Origin: Brachypodium distachyon
Lineage: Eukaryota; Streptophyta; Magnoliopsida; Poales; Poaceae
Direction: 5' to 3'
Length of the DNA stretch: 64,000 nucleotides
Assembly (NCBI RefSeq): GCF_000005505.3
Contig: NC_016133.3
Span: forward strand, 21,974,555 to 22,038,554
The notes below the pieces were generated by a model, which was given only the letters and a program-made list of their open reading frames with translations, searched no databases and was not told the origin of the DNA. Below, piece by piece: positions 34,317-46,538 of the stretch (positions are counted from its first letter, which is position 1; each line of letters begins with the position of its first letter). Position numbers and translations under genes: made by a program.

Positions 34317-37300
34317 TCACATGTACGGCAGTTGTTGCTGGCTCTTCCGTTTCTGAAGCTCAGCAGCAAGCTGAGAGCACTTCCTTTTTGTTTCCTCTAG
34401 CTGATGCTCCAGCTCCCCAATCTACAAAGAATCATCCAGATCTGATCAGGTGACATAATATGATCACCACCACAAACTAACCACTTTAAACTTTATGGCA
34501 TACCGTTTGCTTTAACTGTGTATCACGTTGCCGAAGATCTTCACGCCTGTAAAGAATATTTTTCAAGTTCAATTGCAAAAGAGCAGAGTGGTAATAAGTA
34601 TTTCACGCAATACACCAGTACTACCTGGCCCTATAAGTTGATTAAATGTTAAGCCACATTTGTAAGGACATGTGTATATGTTCAATGTGGTTTAGTAGCG
34701 GCTGCCACTCAAAAAGAATGTCACAAATTTCAAGGTAGCAGTAACTTTCTTCAAAAAAAAATCCCACAATTAAATATTCCACTGTGGTAGTTTATGGTTC
34801 CCTTGCATGCAATTAACAATTAAAATTGTTGACAGTGTTCTAAAAATTGGTGGTGGCAACTAATCAGTTGATCCCCCTTTTAGTGACAATACAAGCAAAT
34901 TATACGAGGAACCAAAGGTATTTCGCAATTATAGGGTTTAGTCAAGTCAAACAACTCTGAGTGGCAGACAGTGTAATGAGTTGTCTACTATCACAAATAA
35001 CATTGGCGTGCTACTAGTGAACTATGCAAAATAGAGAAAGGAAAGAAAAAAGCGTAACGTACAGCAATAAGTCATGTTTAGAATTCAACATGTACGGCTT
35101 CCATAAAAAAGCTCAAAGTCAACAAGCTACTCAGCATAGGCTCAAGACAGGCTCGAATTGAATCAAGCTGACATAGCTAGGGTCGCTGGAGCTCAGATTG
35201 TTGACAGCTTATATACATGATGACAATGTTTTTGCTGGAATGCACCCCATTTATGTAAACTCACTAGTCATTATTTAATATTATACCTTGTAAAGAGAGC
35301 CAGGTTTTCTTCACTCAACCTCTCATTGAAATTGGGATCAAGAACGCCATGAGAGCCAATATCTAGATCCTGAATGCCACAGAAGATATAAAAAATAGTA
35401 ATGAGCAGATGAATACATTAAAAATACACTTGGAGGGGTGTTATTATTGATTACAAAGCAATATTCATAATTTAGGAAGCCAAAAGTATATTTATATCAT
35501 GCTACGCTATTACTAGGGATAATTTAGATAAGGGCACAACGAATGGGAATTAACTACGCTATTACTAGGGATTACATAGGCCCAACATTCATCCCTGAAG
35601 AGAGCGGAAGCAGAAACAAACTGTTCTCTTCCACAAGAGCTTTGGCAGGGCCGCAGGGTCCAAGAAAGAAATATCCAAAGGAAAAACAACTAAAAGGACA
35701 GCATGACTCAATTCAAAGCCTATAGGTGCAACTGCAAACCTCTTCCAAGCCTGCTGATTCCATATTGTTTTGGAGGGCTAGACCAGATGATTGTAAACCA
35801 GAACCTGGTCAAATTAAAATATTCAGAACATGAAATATATTCCAACAAAATAAATGAACTATTTGCATTCTCACAAGAAAACAGGAAAAGGATAACTGAT
35901 ATTTAGCATGCTCTGTTCGACCATTCTGAGCCAGTGACACAATGTTAAACCCAGCCCCAAAAGTTCATACTTCACAGAGAGAACCTGGCTCGATAAAATA
36001 GCAGGTCTATATTTCACAAGCAGTATTTACCTTGTGAACTAAATGACTGACACAAATAACATTGAACCATTTTCCTAATAATCAGCAATGTACTTAAAAC
36101 CAATCACTAAATCATCAAACTATTAATGAATAATGATGCCATGGGTATTGAATAGAAGAAAACGAATTAAATATAATAGAACTGGCACAAGACTACAGTA
36201 AACTTATTAATGGCCCAAGGACCACTATTATGAGGGCATAAAAAAATAGCAAAAAGACATAAGAGACCAAATGCATCCCTTCAATACATGTCATTTTAGA
36301 GTCGAGCAGAAGAATTAATTATGTTGGTGAAATACCCTTCAATCATTTCTAAAACTTTCTCTTTTTCCTCCAAAATGCAAGAGCTCGTTTCTTCATAAAA
36401 ATTAATGAAAAGCGGAGCAGGATAAAATGAGCAAAATTGCATTTGAAGTGTAGGATTTACATTTTAAGCAAGAGTCTGGAAGGCTAAAATAGTAAAATGA
36501 ACTACATTGCGACGAATCTATAAGAAATATATTAGCAATCCGGAAATTGGTATAACAGAAGGAAGTGTATCTTCATCACCATTACTTTATTTTACACCAT
36601 TATTTAGTTGGACAATGACTTCAGTTGAACAGAAGCTAAACAGACACAAAAACACTTCCCGGTTGAAAATCTTCTATTCTAGACTAATCTACATGAAGTT
36701 GAACATCATTTGGAGACAGTAGGATAAAGCTTGGCAGTTTAGCAGACAATGCAATAGCTTTGACACTATTGTACGGAAGTTATTTGTATACATGTTTATT
36801 ATTATTACCTGCCCCATTAGCTGTCAGTCTAACAACAGCTACATCATCATATGTATCCGGCAGCAAATTAGAGAGATGCCCTCCAGCCTTCCGAGTGGTT
36901 GAAGCTTTCTGCTGAATCCTAGCTCCATCACCTGAATCTTTAAGAGCGGCCTTATACTGGGTTCTTAATTTAGGATCAGTTGGCTGGTAACCTATTAGAT
37001 GACACTTCTCTTTCCTGCAAATACATCATTTTCTTACATTATTGAAAATGCAATCAGAACATTTGGGTCTACACTCAGTGTGGAAGTCCAAACATGTTCT
37101 ACAAATTGGCTGATATGCATAATATTGTGCCAAGTAAAATGATTAAATGATAAAGGTCACCTCACAGTCAAATATTGTACTCCCACCGTTCCATAAAGAT
37201 TGGCGCGACTTTAACCTAGCTCTAGTTCAGAGTCACACCAATCTTTATGGAACGAGGGGAGTAAAACGTCAAATCTAAGAGATCTGCTCGGATGATGTAG

Positions 37301-40300
37301 CCATTGTTTTTTTCGAGAAAATACAAAAGCTTATTGAATAGACCAAGGTTTAAATACAGGCCTGAGTAGCCGTTGTTATGAATGGGGCAGGTAATAATTA
37401 TCATTATAAATGCAGCCCGATACTTATTACTCCCTCCGTTCGATATTAATTGTTGCTGATTTAGTATAAAGTTGTGCTAAATCAGCGAAAATTAATATGG
37501 AACGGAGGGAGTATTAAGGGAAAAAAGTAATGCTTCTGCAAGGCTTTGGAAGCTGGGCTATACTTGGACTTTCTATCACTCGGGAAGATGTGAGGCCATA
37601 TATAGCAGTGCCCTGCACTTGTGTGTTCAATGTTCATTAACGTGAGGACAGAACATTAATCAGTGAAAGGAAAAATTTCCTATGCCTACATCCGTAAGTC
37701 GATGGCATCATAGAAACGTGCAGTCAAACTTTAACTTCGACTCATATTCAAATGCCAACAATTCATTGTTTAATTGTTAGATACATAGTAATAAATCAGC
37801 CACAATTTTTTCTCTAATATGAACCTGGGGTGGGGTATTCATAATGTACACTGGTATACACATCGGTTTAATGGTAATGACAGGATTGTAGGCACAATGC
37901 TCTTTTCCCTTTACAGTTAGCAATTCATATGCAAACAACCAAAAAGAGAGGACCTCAACAAAACCACCAGAGGCACTTACCAATATTCAATAATAATTTG
38001 TCTTAATTTTGTTTCTAGCCGAATGAATAGTGGAGTCCTCTCGAAATCTTGCTTGTCATGTGCCGGCTCAATAAAATTTGCCTCAAGTACACCTAAATCA
38101 TGACAAGTGTCACCCCCGGAAAGAAGTGAAGTAACAGAAGTGTCAAACCAACAAATGGAACTCACCTATAACACTCCTCCCTCTACTAGATCCTTCCTGA
38201 AGGACCTTCCAGAATGGCTGCAAGAGATATATTTCTGCAGAAACTCAGTTCCAGCCCAAGTTGAATTGCAATATTATCACTAGAACTGTATATTTAGATG
38301 GTCAGACCCGACTCAGAACCTAAGTTTAAAGTATAAAGAACATCAGTCGAACCATGTAAAGAAACAACTAAATGGCAACAAGTACTTAGTGATCTCGTTG
38401 TCTTTATCAATTAACACAAAGCTAGCAAAATTATCACAAAGTTATAGAACTTTCAGAACATGTTCGTAACTTTTTGTTACTGACAGCTTGATATTCCTTG
38501 CACAACAGGCCTAAATGCAAGCACAGAGATTTAATATCTCAGAGTTGTCACTATGTTGAGCAAAAAGAAACACTGATTGTAAAACATAAACACTAGAACA
38601 CATCCAAATTGTGTTCTTAGTCCCGAAAAACCACGTACCGGCGTACCGCAAACTATTTTACTGACATGCCCCGATGCCCCTGATTAGTTAAGAACCGTAC
38701 ATATCTGCCAATTGGTGATTTCCATATGGGTTTCTAAATATCAACTAGAATCACCCAATCTTCTCATCTTCTAATGTTGTCTGTATGATGTATCTTTTAA
38801 ATCTTAAAGACAAATACACACTGAACATATTGACGTATCGAAAATGCCATGAGGCCTTATCACCATACCAGTATGACTTATCAGGGCAAGGTAGTTCCTA
38901 AATGCTGAGACGAGATCTAAGAAACATGACACATAGTAAAACATAAACAATAACAAAACAAATTGGTGAACAAATAACTCAGAACTGAAGAGTGGTTACC
39001 ATGATTAGTCGATTTTTATGGTAGACATTCATCCCAAAAATGCCCAAAACAGGTGCCTCCTTTGCAAAGCCAATATCTACCTTCACTGAGACCTGTGGTG
39101 CCAATTGAAATGTGATTGTAAAGAAAAACTAATACAGGTTGCAAACAAAAATTCTCCAATTTGTTCTTATTACGAGTCCTTAAGTTTTTGCTCACGATAA
39201 GCTTATCCTGCCAGCATGATTATGTCATTCCTTGTGTCAAGTGCAGGGTCGTAACCCGGTTTGTCTCAGACTTGTACATAACATTCATTTTCTATCAATA
39301 AACCAAGACACAGGGCTTTTGTTAGTTAATTTGTGAACATGGATGACGGATGAGTACTGTTCATCATTGGAATCTGTGTGCAACAAATAATGAAGGAGCA
39401 GCACGATTAGCACTGCAAATACATTAATTGCGCCATAGGGAACACCAAACACAGGCGTCTTCACTGCTATTATGAGCTCATGCTAAACTGGCAGACAATA
39501 CGAAATTATGGAGAAAAGATTGGATCGGTGGAATGCAAGAGTTTATATTACTGGTGGATGTAAGGACCAATGGTGTATGGTGTATCCATGTCACTTTGCT
39601 TGGATTCTTTCATCAGGGTCCTCCCTCAGCTGCACCGTCTTTGCCATTGATTGACCATAGCCCCATATCACTGGTGTCAGTAAAGGTTGAAAAGGCTTGA
39701 TTAGGCAGAGCGGCAGGGGTAGTAAATGGGAGTTTGGAGTTAACTGGCAAGGGCTTCCGGGTGTGGAAGGTTCATGGGGAACGGACACTGGAAAATTCCA
39801 ATGGTGAGTTATGCCGTTTCTTATCGAGGCAGCACTTAACATAGGAGAAGATTAGCACCGAGGCATGCGCTAGCACATGAGTAATAAGTCCTCTAGATGA
39901 AAGCAGATTCAGCCAGAATCCATAGAGAAGATTAGCACTAGGGGCTAGACCAAAACTAAAACCTCATGAATCGCTCAGGCTAGAGACAAGCTTGGCTCGG
40001 ACACATAGACAAGCCAAGCCAAAGCCACCAACTCCAAAATTGCTCAGTTAACAGCTCAGGAGCCCATGTTAAGTGTAAAAGCAATTTGTGCATCACATCT
40101 CTACCATAAGCCCCACGACCCATATGAGTTAGTCCACCCCAAGGGAAGCCATGCAACAAGCAATGAGGCAAACCTAATAGTGATGCTGCACACTAGACGC
40201 AATCGACCCTAACTGGTAATTACCCAAACAACAACAGAGACGTTGACTACAATGACAACTCACCCGCCACACCTTTCCTGAGACTATCGTCCTTGCGCCC

Positions 40301-43300
40301 TAGGTCATCTTATTTGTGTTCTTCTCCCTTTAGGATGAATTCCTTGCTATGTTATTTTCCTTTTGGCTACTTCTCTAGCTATTAGTACAATATTACTCTG
40401 GTTTATAAGGAGAATAATTTTTTTACATGTGTTGAGCAATCCAATGGTCCTTTGCCAACGCATAAGTGCATCCACCGTTAGTATGGTATGTTCTTGTCTT
40501 TGCACTTTGGTATATTGTCAGATGTCACTGAGCTTGGCTTGCAAAACCCTCAGGAGCCAGCTCGAGCTTCCAAACAAGCTAACTTGAGCCTCACTTTCAG
40601 CTCTCTGGCTCGTCCCCCAAACTGTAAATACAGAAGAGGCGGACAACGGAAGAGGCAATTAGGAACAGTTGTGTTAAGACACGAGCTCTGGTATAATTAG
40701 GTTAAGACAGATTCGTCTTTGTCAAAAGGTTAAGACTGATTTGTCCTGTCAAAAAGAAAAAGGTTAAGACAGATTGGTTCCGCTTATACAAGGGATGTTC
40801 CTGGATGTTAAGCACTATAGTGCTCTCCTCTAACCTAAATTCCTCCCGGTCTACATCACATTCTGCATTTACCATAGCTACATTAGGTGTAATGTTTTAA
40901 AGTGCCTGCTGGGGAGACCAAAGCGGATGGCAGTCCAGGGAGCCAGTGGTTCACTAGGAATGCTAGAGGTTCCTAGTAGCGTAGTAAAGTGAGGTGCAGG
41001 AGCGGTTTAGGGGAACTAGGAAAGAGATAGAATAGGAGTTGAAGAGACCAGATCTTAGGGTCAAGTTAGATAGCAGTGGCACTACAAGATTAGCATTTTG
41101 ATCTTTCGGACGAAACAACCAATGAATCACTATCATCAGTACTTGTCATTTCTCAGCCTGTCTAGTTCTCATCCCAAATTCCCTATCTATGTCTATCTCC
41201 CATTTATATACTCTAATCCTGTTCAAGCTATGACATCTTCTGCAAGGTATGAAGGTAGTTATCTCAATGGTTCGCATAAAATTATTTCAGTGGTTCACCT
41301 CCAGAATATACTGAAAAGAGATCGCAGATGCAAATAATATATATAACTATATTGTACAAATGCACTTACCGCTTGAGAATCATGTGCAACTTGAGGTTTG
41401 TAAGTAACTACTTTCTTAAACTTCAGCTCATTAGCTATGCTTATCTGTTCAACGGGTTTTCCTCTCAGTATAATTTGGAAGTTTTCAAACTTCCTGAGGT
41501 AAAGGATGGAAATATACGCCTGCATTGACAATCAAAAATTTCTATTTAGATATGTAAGCTATATGGGAATGAAAGCAGAATAAAGAAATAAACTTACTCG
41601 CAATGAAAATCTGAGCCTGTGGGATATATGTTGCTCAACAATTTCTTTTTGGATCCTTGTTGATCCCCCACTGGTTTGACCTTGATCCCGAAGTAATATG
41701 TCCTGAAAAGTAGGCAGCAGGATAAGAGTATTTTATAAACAACCCGCAATGTAGGGAAAAATCAAAATAGAACTGCATTTATTCCTATTAAGTTGTCTAC
41801 TTTGTATATATTTCTTACACAGCACAAGTGATCTCACGCAACCACACAAAAACCATTAAATGTGCATCTGTAGTCATATCTATTTTCCTACAATGAGGAT
41901 TACTTTACTAAGAGTTAATACAGTTCATGTTAACCTACTAAATATGTTATGTTTAGAAAGGAAAAAAAAATCTTCTTTTCCTTGATGAAACTTCCAACTA
42001 TGTAGTACATGGTAGAGACCAGTCAGGTGGTTTCCAAAGGAATAATAAAGGAACCATTATTCATACACATTATGTACCAGTCATTGTCTTTTCAGGACAG
42101 GTTAAGGACCAAGAAAATTGACAACATGTAGAAGTAAATTATGCTTGCTAACAGAGTTGTATCAGCAATAAGTAACCTCATCGTCGTCCTCAAAGTCGAG
42201 TTCTAAAAGGCCATCGTCATTCATCCATAAATTGTATATCGCCACCTTAGTTCCATGAGTTTCCATATCCTCAAACTGAATGCACATAAAAACTATCAAT
42301 ACATATGTATAAAAACAATCAGTTTCTTGTCAGGAAGAAGCTAATCACTGTACAGTTGGTTATGAAATAGCTTCAGAAAAATGGAAATAATCGATTCAGC
42401 TAGTCATGAAAGAAAAAATGACTAAGTTTGGCATATGTGCCTGGATACATGCCATAGAAAAATCACTGTATGCTACTTAGGAAAAAACAACACTAGAAAG
42501 AAAGAAAATAACAATAAACTATGTCAGTATTCACTTGTTCCCATCGGAAAAAAAGTGCAAACAGATGCATTCTTCAGCAAACTGTATTAGTAAATGTTAA
42601 ATTTGCGCAGTGCTGCAGTAATAACAATAAAGCTTCATGTCAAAGTACTCAATCAGTTATTAAGTTACTTAAGAGTTAATATAATTATTTGAGTTGGTTG
42701 TTGCCTGAAACAGTACATGTTGCTAGAGGAGCAACTCCAATTTGTCACGAGTGTTGGGATTAGCTCCATTTCCAGTGTGCCAAAATAAGCTTATAATGCT
42801 CCACAGAAGATAAAGAGGTAAAGAACAATATCTAAAATATTACTCCCTCCGACCATAAATTGTTGTCGAAATATTACATGTATCTAGATGCTTTTTAAGA
42901 ATAGATACATCCACATTTGGGCTAATTTGAGTCAAGAATTTAGGATCAGAGGGAGTATTTGAGTTGGTTGTTGCCTGAAACAGCACATGTTACAGCAGCA
43001 ACTCCAATTTGGCACAAGTGTTGGGATTAGCTCCATATCCAGTGTGCCAACCTAAGTTCATAGTGCTCCACCAAAGATAAAGAGGTAAAGACCAATAACT
43101 AAAATATTGACCAACTATAAACGTGACAGACCTGACTGGAGACTGATTAGTACTTACAACCAAAGGCACTGTTCAGTGAATGCAGAGGTACAGGGAGAGA
43201 TTTGGTGTGGAGAAGGCATATCTAGTGAGTAGGGAGGAGAGAAGAGAGACAAACAGATGAGGAATGTAGATACCATTACTTAGATAGAATTTGATTGTTG

Positions 43301-46300
43301 GCTATAAATTTTGACTTAAGGCCAATACACTAGGCCCTGTTTGGAGAATACAACAACCCAAGGATTCCCTTACCTGACAGAACGGTCCTTCGGTATGCAC
43401 CCTGAATATTTGACCACAGCTACACACTTGCGCGCTGACAAACCAGGATCCACTCAAACTTGCAGGTCGACCCACACTGTATGTTGGCAAATTTTTATGT
43501 GTGCAAGCAGGGCTCATTAAAAGTTGGGATCAATTTTACATGTTAGCTGAAGTAGAAGAGCCAAATTAGACTTATCCTGTTGGTATAGTCTTTGAACCTA
43601 TTATTTGGCTCACTCATCCATGAAACATCAAATACTATTCGGTATTCCCAACCTTCTCAAATATGGGAGCTACTATCCCAATGTAGAGTTCAGTCATTGC
43701 GAAAATTCACTGCATAGGTTCAAACTTTGAACGTGGAATGGACTAAACAATAGTATATGGAAAGGATGTCACCTGCTGTAGCAGTTCTTCCTGTGAAGAA
43801 AAAGGGGACCAATCAATTATTATCTTCAAGCTACTATCCCAATCACCCTGTGAACCATAAACCAAAGGTACAATGTGGCCATCTTGGACTTGAAAATCAA
43901 GCTGTAACAGTGATGAAAAATGTCAGCTGTAGACAGATAGAGCTGCATGAAATATAAACTACGGGAACAACTGGACATACCATGGGGACAATTATGTCAT
44001 CCTTCATTGTTCTCCTCAGGAAAGTGTAAGAGAGCAAACCAATACTCAAGGTAACATTACTGCAGGACAAAAAAAAGGCATGAAACTGATAATAATTGAT
44101 AAATACAGAATATTCATCAAAACACCATGAATTCTTCTAAAATAAATCAATAAAGACTGATACCTTTCACGTATTGCGCGAGTAAAAACAATTGCATCAG
44201 CACCAAGTCTCATTGTGCTTGTCTTAAAGCCATTCCCATCTGCGTAATGGCAAGAGGTTAGTATTTAGCAAACGATGGGCATAAAAGGTGTTTTATCCAG
44301 AAAAGCATAAAGCAGCTGGGTACTGGATGAAAATAATTTGTTAGAATATCTGAACTAAACATCTATAAAGAATTTGATTTGGAATTGCAAGACCATTCGC
44401 ACTTGAAATGGTTCTATAATACCCAACTACAAATCTGTCATACAAGTCAAGGCCATTTATGTTTTTGTGTGGAATAGAGCATATGTTTCAATACGGAAGA
44501 ACCAATATACCTAAGATTTAGACATGAAGGTGTTCGAACAACCATTTAGGCTTTAATCTACCAATGTAAACAAAATGCAACATAGAATGGCCAATTGAAA
44601 GCCAAAATAAGTTAGTGAAAGTCTTTAATCTACCAATGTAGGCACATACACTGGCCAATTGTTGTTTTTGATTTCTTGGTTGAGAATCCTAGACTCATGC
44701 ATCGACGCACCCCTTCAGGATCCATTCCTCCTCCATCATCTGTTGAAATCGCTCGAAGATAGCATGAATCAATATGAGAAATGTTAAAGATCTAACCCAG
44801 CCTACTCCAAATATTCACTCTATTGCTTCGTATTAAATCTGTGTACCTTGAAAAACCAGCATTGGGCTATTGTCTTTTGGGCTGATGCTTTTATCCACTT
44901 TTACAAATGTGGCACCATTGCAAATCTGAGATACAACATACCATATCAGAGGATAACTACATTATTGTTCTAACATTCTGTCAAAGCACAAGACAATTTA
45001 GGACATAAACAGCGTTGAAGAAAAGTGTATTAAGTTTATAGAAGATAACACAAACCTCATCTACCGCGTTGTCAAGGAGTTCAGATATACCTGCAGAATT
45101 AGACAGAATTGTTAGGAAAATACTGTCCATGGAAGCATAAGTATCTTGAACATTAAATATAAAATAAGTGTTACGAAAGTTACCATGACACCTAGTTATT
45201 CTACTTTTCGATCCAGTAAACATTCCAACAAAAAAGTTCAATCACCAGTACAAAGTTCTCAAACTATATTCTTCAAAAAGGGATGGGAAAGGAGGAACAT
45301 GGATAGCACGTGAGTTTTTCAGTACTAGTGCTACCAAGAAACTCTGATGGACCTGCATGACATGCATCTTACCTCCTCTCAGGATAAATAAAGTAAATAG
45401 TTGCCAGTTATGCTAAATAGGTAGAGTAATACTCCCTCCATTCCTTAAAGATTGGCATATTAGCTTTCATTAAGACAAGGCTTTGACCACAAATTACTAT
45501 GTTAAAGTGTAGTTTATATGACATGAAACCACAAGTATCATGAAGTACTTTCGATAACGAATCTAGCAATACTAATTTCATGTCATATAAACCACACCTT
45601 GACATAGTAATTTGTGGTCAAAGGCTTGTCTTAATGGAAGCTAATATGCCAATCTTAAAGGAACGGAGGGAGTATGTTCCAAGGATTGTCCCCGTCTATT
45701 GCCACAAGCCAAGCATAAGTAGCATCAAATGGTTGCTGCATTTGGTTCTGGGGATTCTGAGTTTCGGCTAACTGAAGATATGTTAATATCTTGGTAGCAA
45801 ATAAGGAGGAAATACCATCTGTCAGTGTCCTTTGTTGAGATGATACAAAGTTAATTCTTCTCCTCTCAAGCTGATAAACAAAAACTATATGTAGCATGCG
45901 ATCAGAAGAGCAACGGTGCTACACATCAGTGGTACCAACAGCAAAGCAAGCACTACCCATAGTACAAAGATAACTGTTCCAGTTACCTGCTCCCTCCGAT
46001 CGATAATAAGTATCACTGATTTAGTACACTTATTATGGATCGGAGAGAGTAGTATTTTTACTTTGGTACCTACATGTCATTGGCACTATCATGGGCCTTC
46101 TTAATTTAAACAACAAATTTCATCCTAATTCAACAAAATAATTTCATCTCCACGACATATGAAAACCAAACCAAATTAGAGAACGGGCGGGGTAAGGTCC
46201 GTAAGGATCAGAGGGGCTGGGCACCAACCTCCGAACGCCCACTTGTGGGAGGTCGCGTTCGTGTGGAGGAATTTGGGGTGAACGCGGGCACGATCGAAGT

Positions 46301-46538
46301 CCCCTGTCTCCAGCGCATCTGCGAGCAGCAAAAAAGAAACCACCAGCAACGTAAGTCGCGTCGCGGTTTCGCGAAAACTAGGGCAAACAAGAGGCCAAGG
46401 AAACGAATGCAGAGACGAACCGTGGAACTCGCGGATGGGGGCGGAGGGGCCCTCGTTCGCCCCGGCCTTCCAGAAGCTACGGCAATCGAGAGACCGGCCG
46501 CCACCGCCGCCTGTGCCGCCGGTCATTACTGCCGGCAT
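34317..46538 (-). CDS. MORC6: MORC-family GHKL ATPase (MORC6-like)
   Basis: Plant MORC proteins compact chromatin and act in silencing of transposons and RNA-directed DNA methylation. Nineteen exons: 46538-46421, 46318-46229, 45090-45056, 44925-44847, 44739-44650, 44239-44164, 44059-43981, 43901-43773, 42275-42177, 41702-41598, 41519-41370, 39092-39000, 38217-38166, 38092-37981, 37014-36809, 35777-35740, 35369-35287, 34546-34504, 34421-34317. All are GT-AG and phases close to 593 codons plus TGA. Domains: N-terminal RSFWKAGA, then HPKFLHTNATSHKWAFG, the GHKL N-box ELLDNAVDE (res about 73-81), G1 box DDGGGMDPEG (108-117), GFSTKK and QYGNGFKTS (137-145), an S5-like domain (YISILYLRKFENFQI, NVYHKNRLI), EPAHDKQDFER, and a C-terminal coiled coil (546-590). 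MORC6 is favoured over MORC1/2 by the N-terminus; relatives are somewhat longer. A second ATG lies four codons in. Confidence 0.93.
37180..37261. mobile_element. Stowaway MITE, 82 bp (MORC intron 14)
   Basis: TA-flanked. Ends CTCCCACCGTTCCATAAAGA and TCTTTATGGAACGAGGGGAG are inverted repeats. Confidence 0.88.
37430..37511. mobile_element. Stowaway MITE, 82 bp (MORC intron 14)
   Basis: TA-flanked. Ends CTCCCTCCGTTCGATATTAA and TTAATATGGAACGGAGGGAG are inverted, with a further inner palindrome GCTGATTTAG/CTAAATCAGC. It lies 168 bp from the preceding MITE. Confidence 0.88.
39093..41369. other. Large MORC intron 11
   Basis: A 2.3-kb intron without a recognised element. A GC-richer stretch at about 39570-40200 differs from the AT-rich intron sequence around it and may be old transposon debris, but no domain or paired ends were seen. 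Confidence 0.4.
42687..42842. repeat. About 153-bp direct repeat, copy 1, left of a MITE
   Basis: Runs from TATTTGAGTTGGTTGTTGCC to CTAAAATATTA. It is repeated at 42956-43109 with the Stowaway 42843-42955 exactly between the copies. Confidence 0.88.
42843..42955. mobile_element. Stowaway MITE, 113 bp (MORC intron 8)
   Basis: TA-flanked. Ends CTCCCTCCGACCATAAATT and AATTTAGGATCAGAGGGAG. Same subfamily as 27531-27642. Confidence 0.9.
42956..43109. repeat. About 153-bp direct repeat, copy 2, right of a MITE
   Basis: Partner of 42687-42842, differing by scattered substitutions and small indels (e.g. GTTGCTAGAGGAGCAAC versus GTTACAGCAGCAAC). Confidence 0.88.
45432..45672. mobile_element. Long-hairpin Stowaway MITE, 241 bp (MORC intron 3)
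   Basis: TA-flanked, with ends CTCCCTCCATTCCTTAAAGA and TCTTTAAGGAACGGAGGGAG. The inverted homology covers almost the whole element (ACAAATTACTATG and CATAGTAATTTGT, TTATATGACATGAAA and TTTCATGTCATATAA), leaving a loop of only about 40 bp. Confidence 0.92.
45990..46049. mobile_element. Short Stowaway-like element, 60 bp (MORC intron 2)
   Basis: Ends CTCCCTCCGATCGATAATAAGT and its near complement at the right pair closely. TA follows on the right; the left flank is TG. Related to the half-element at 52286. Confidence 0.75.
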
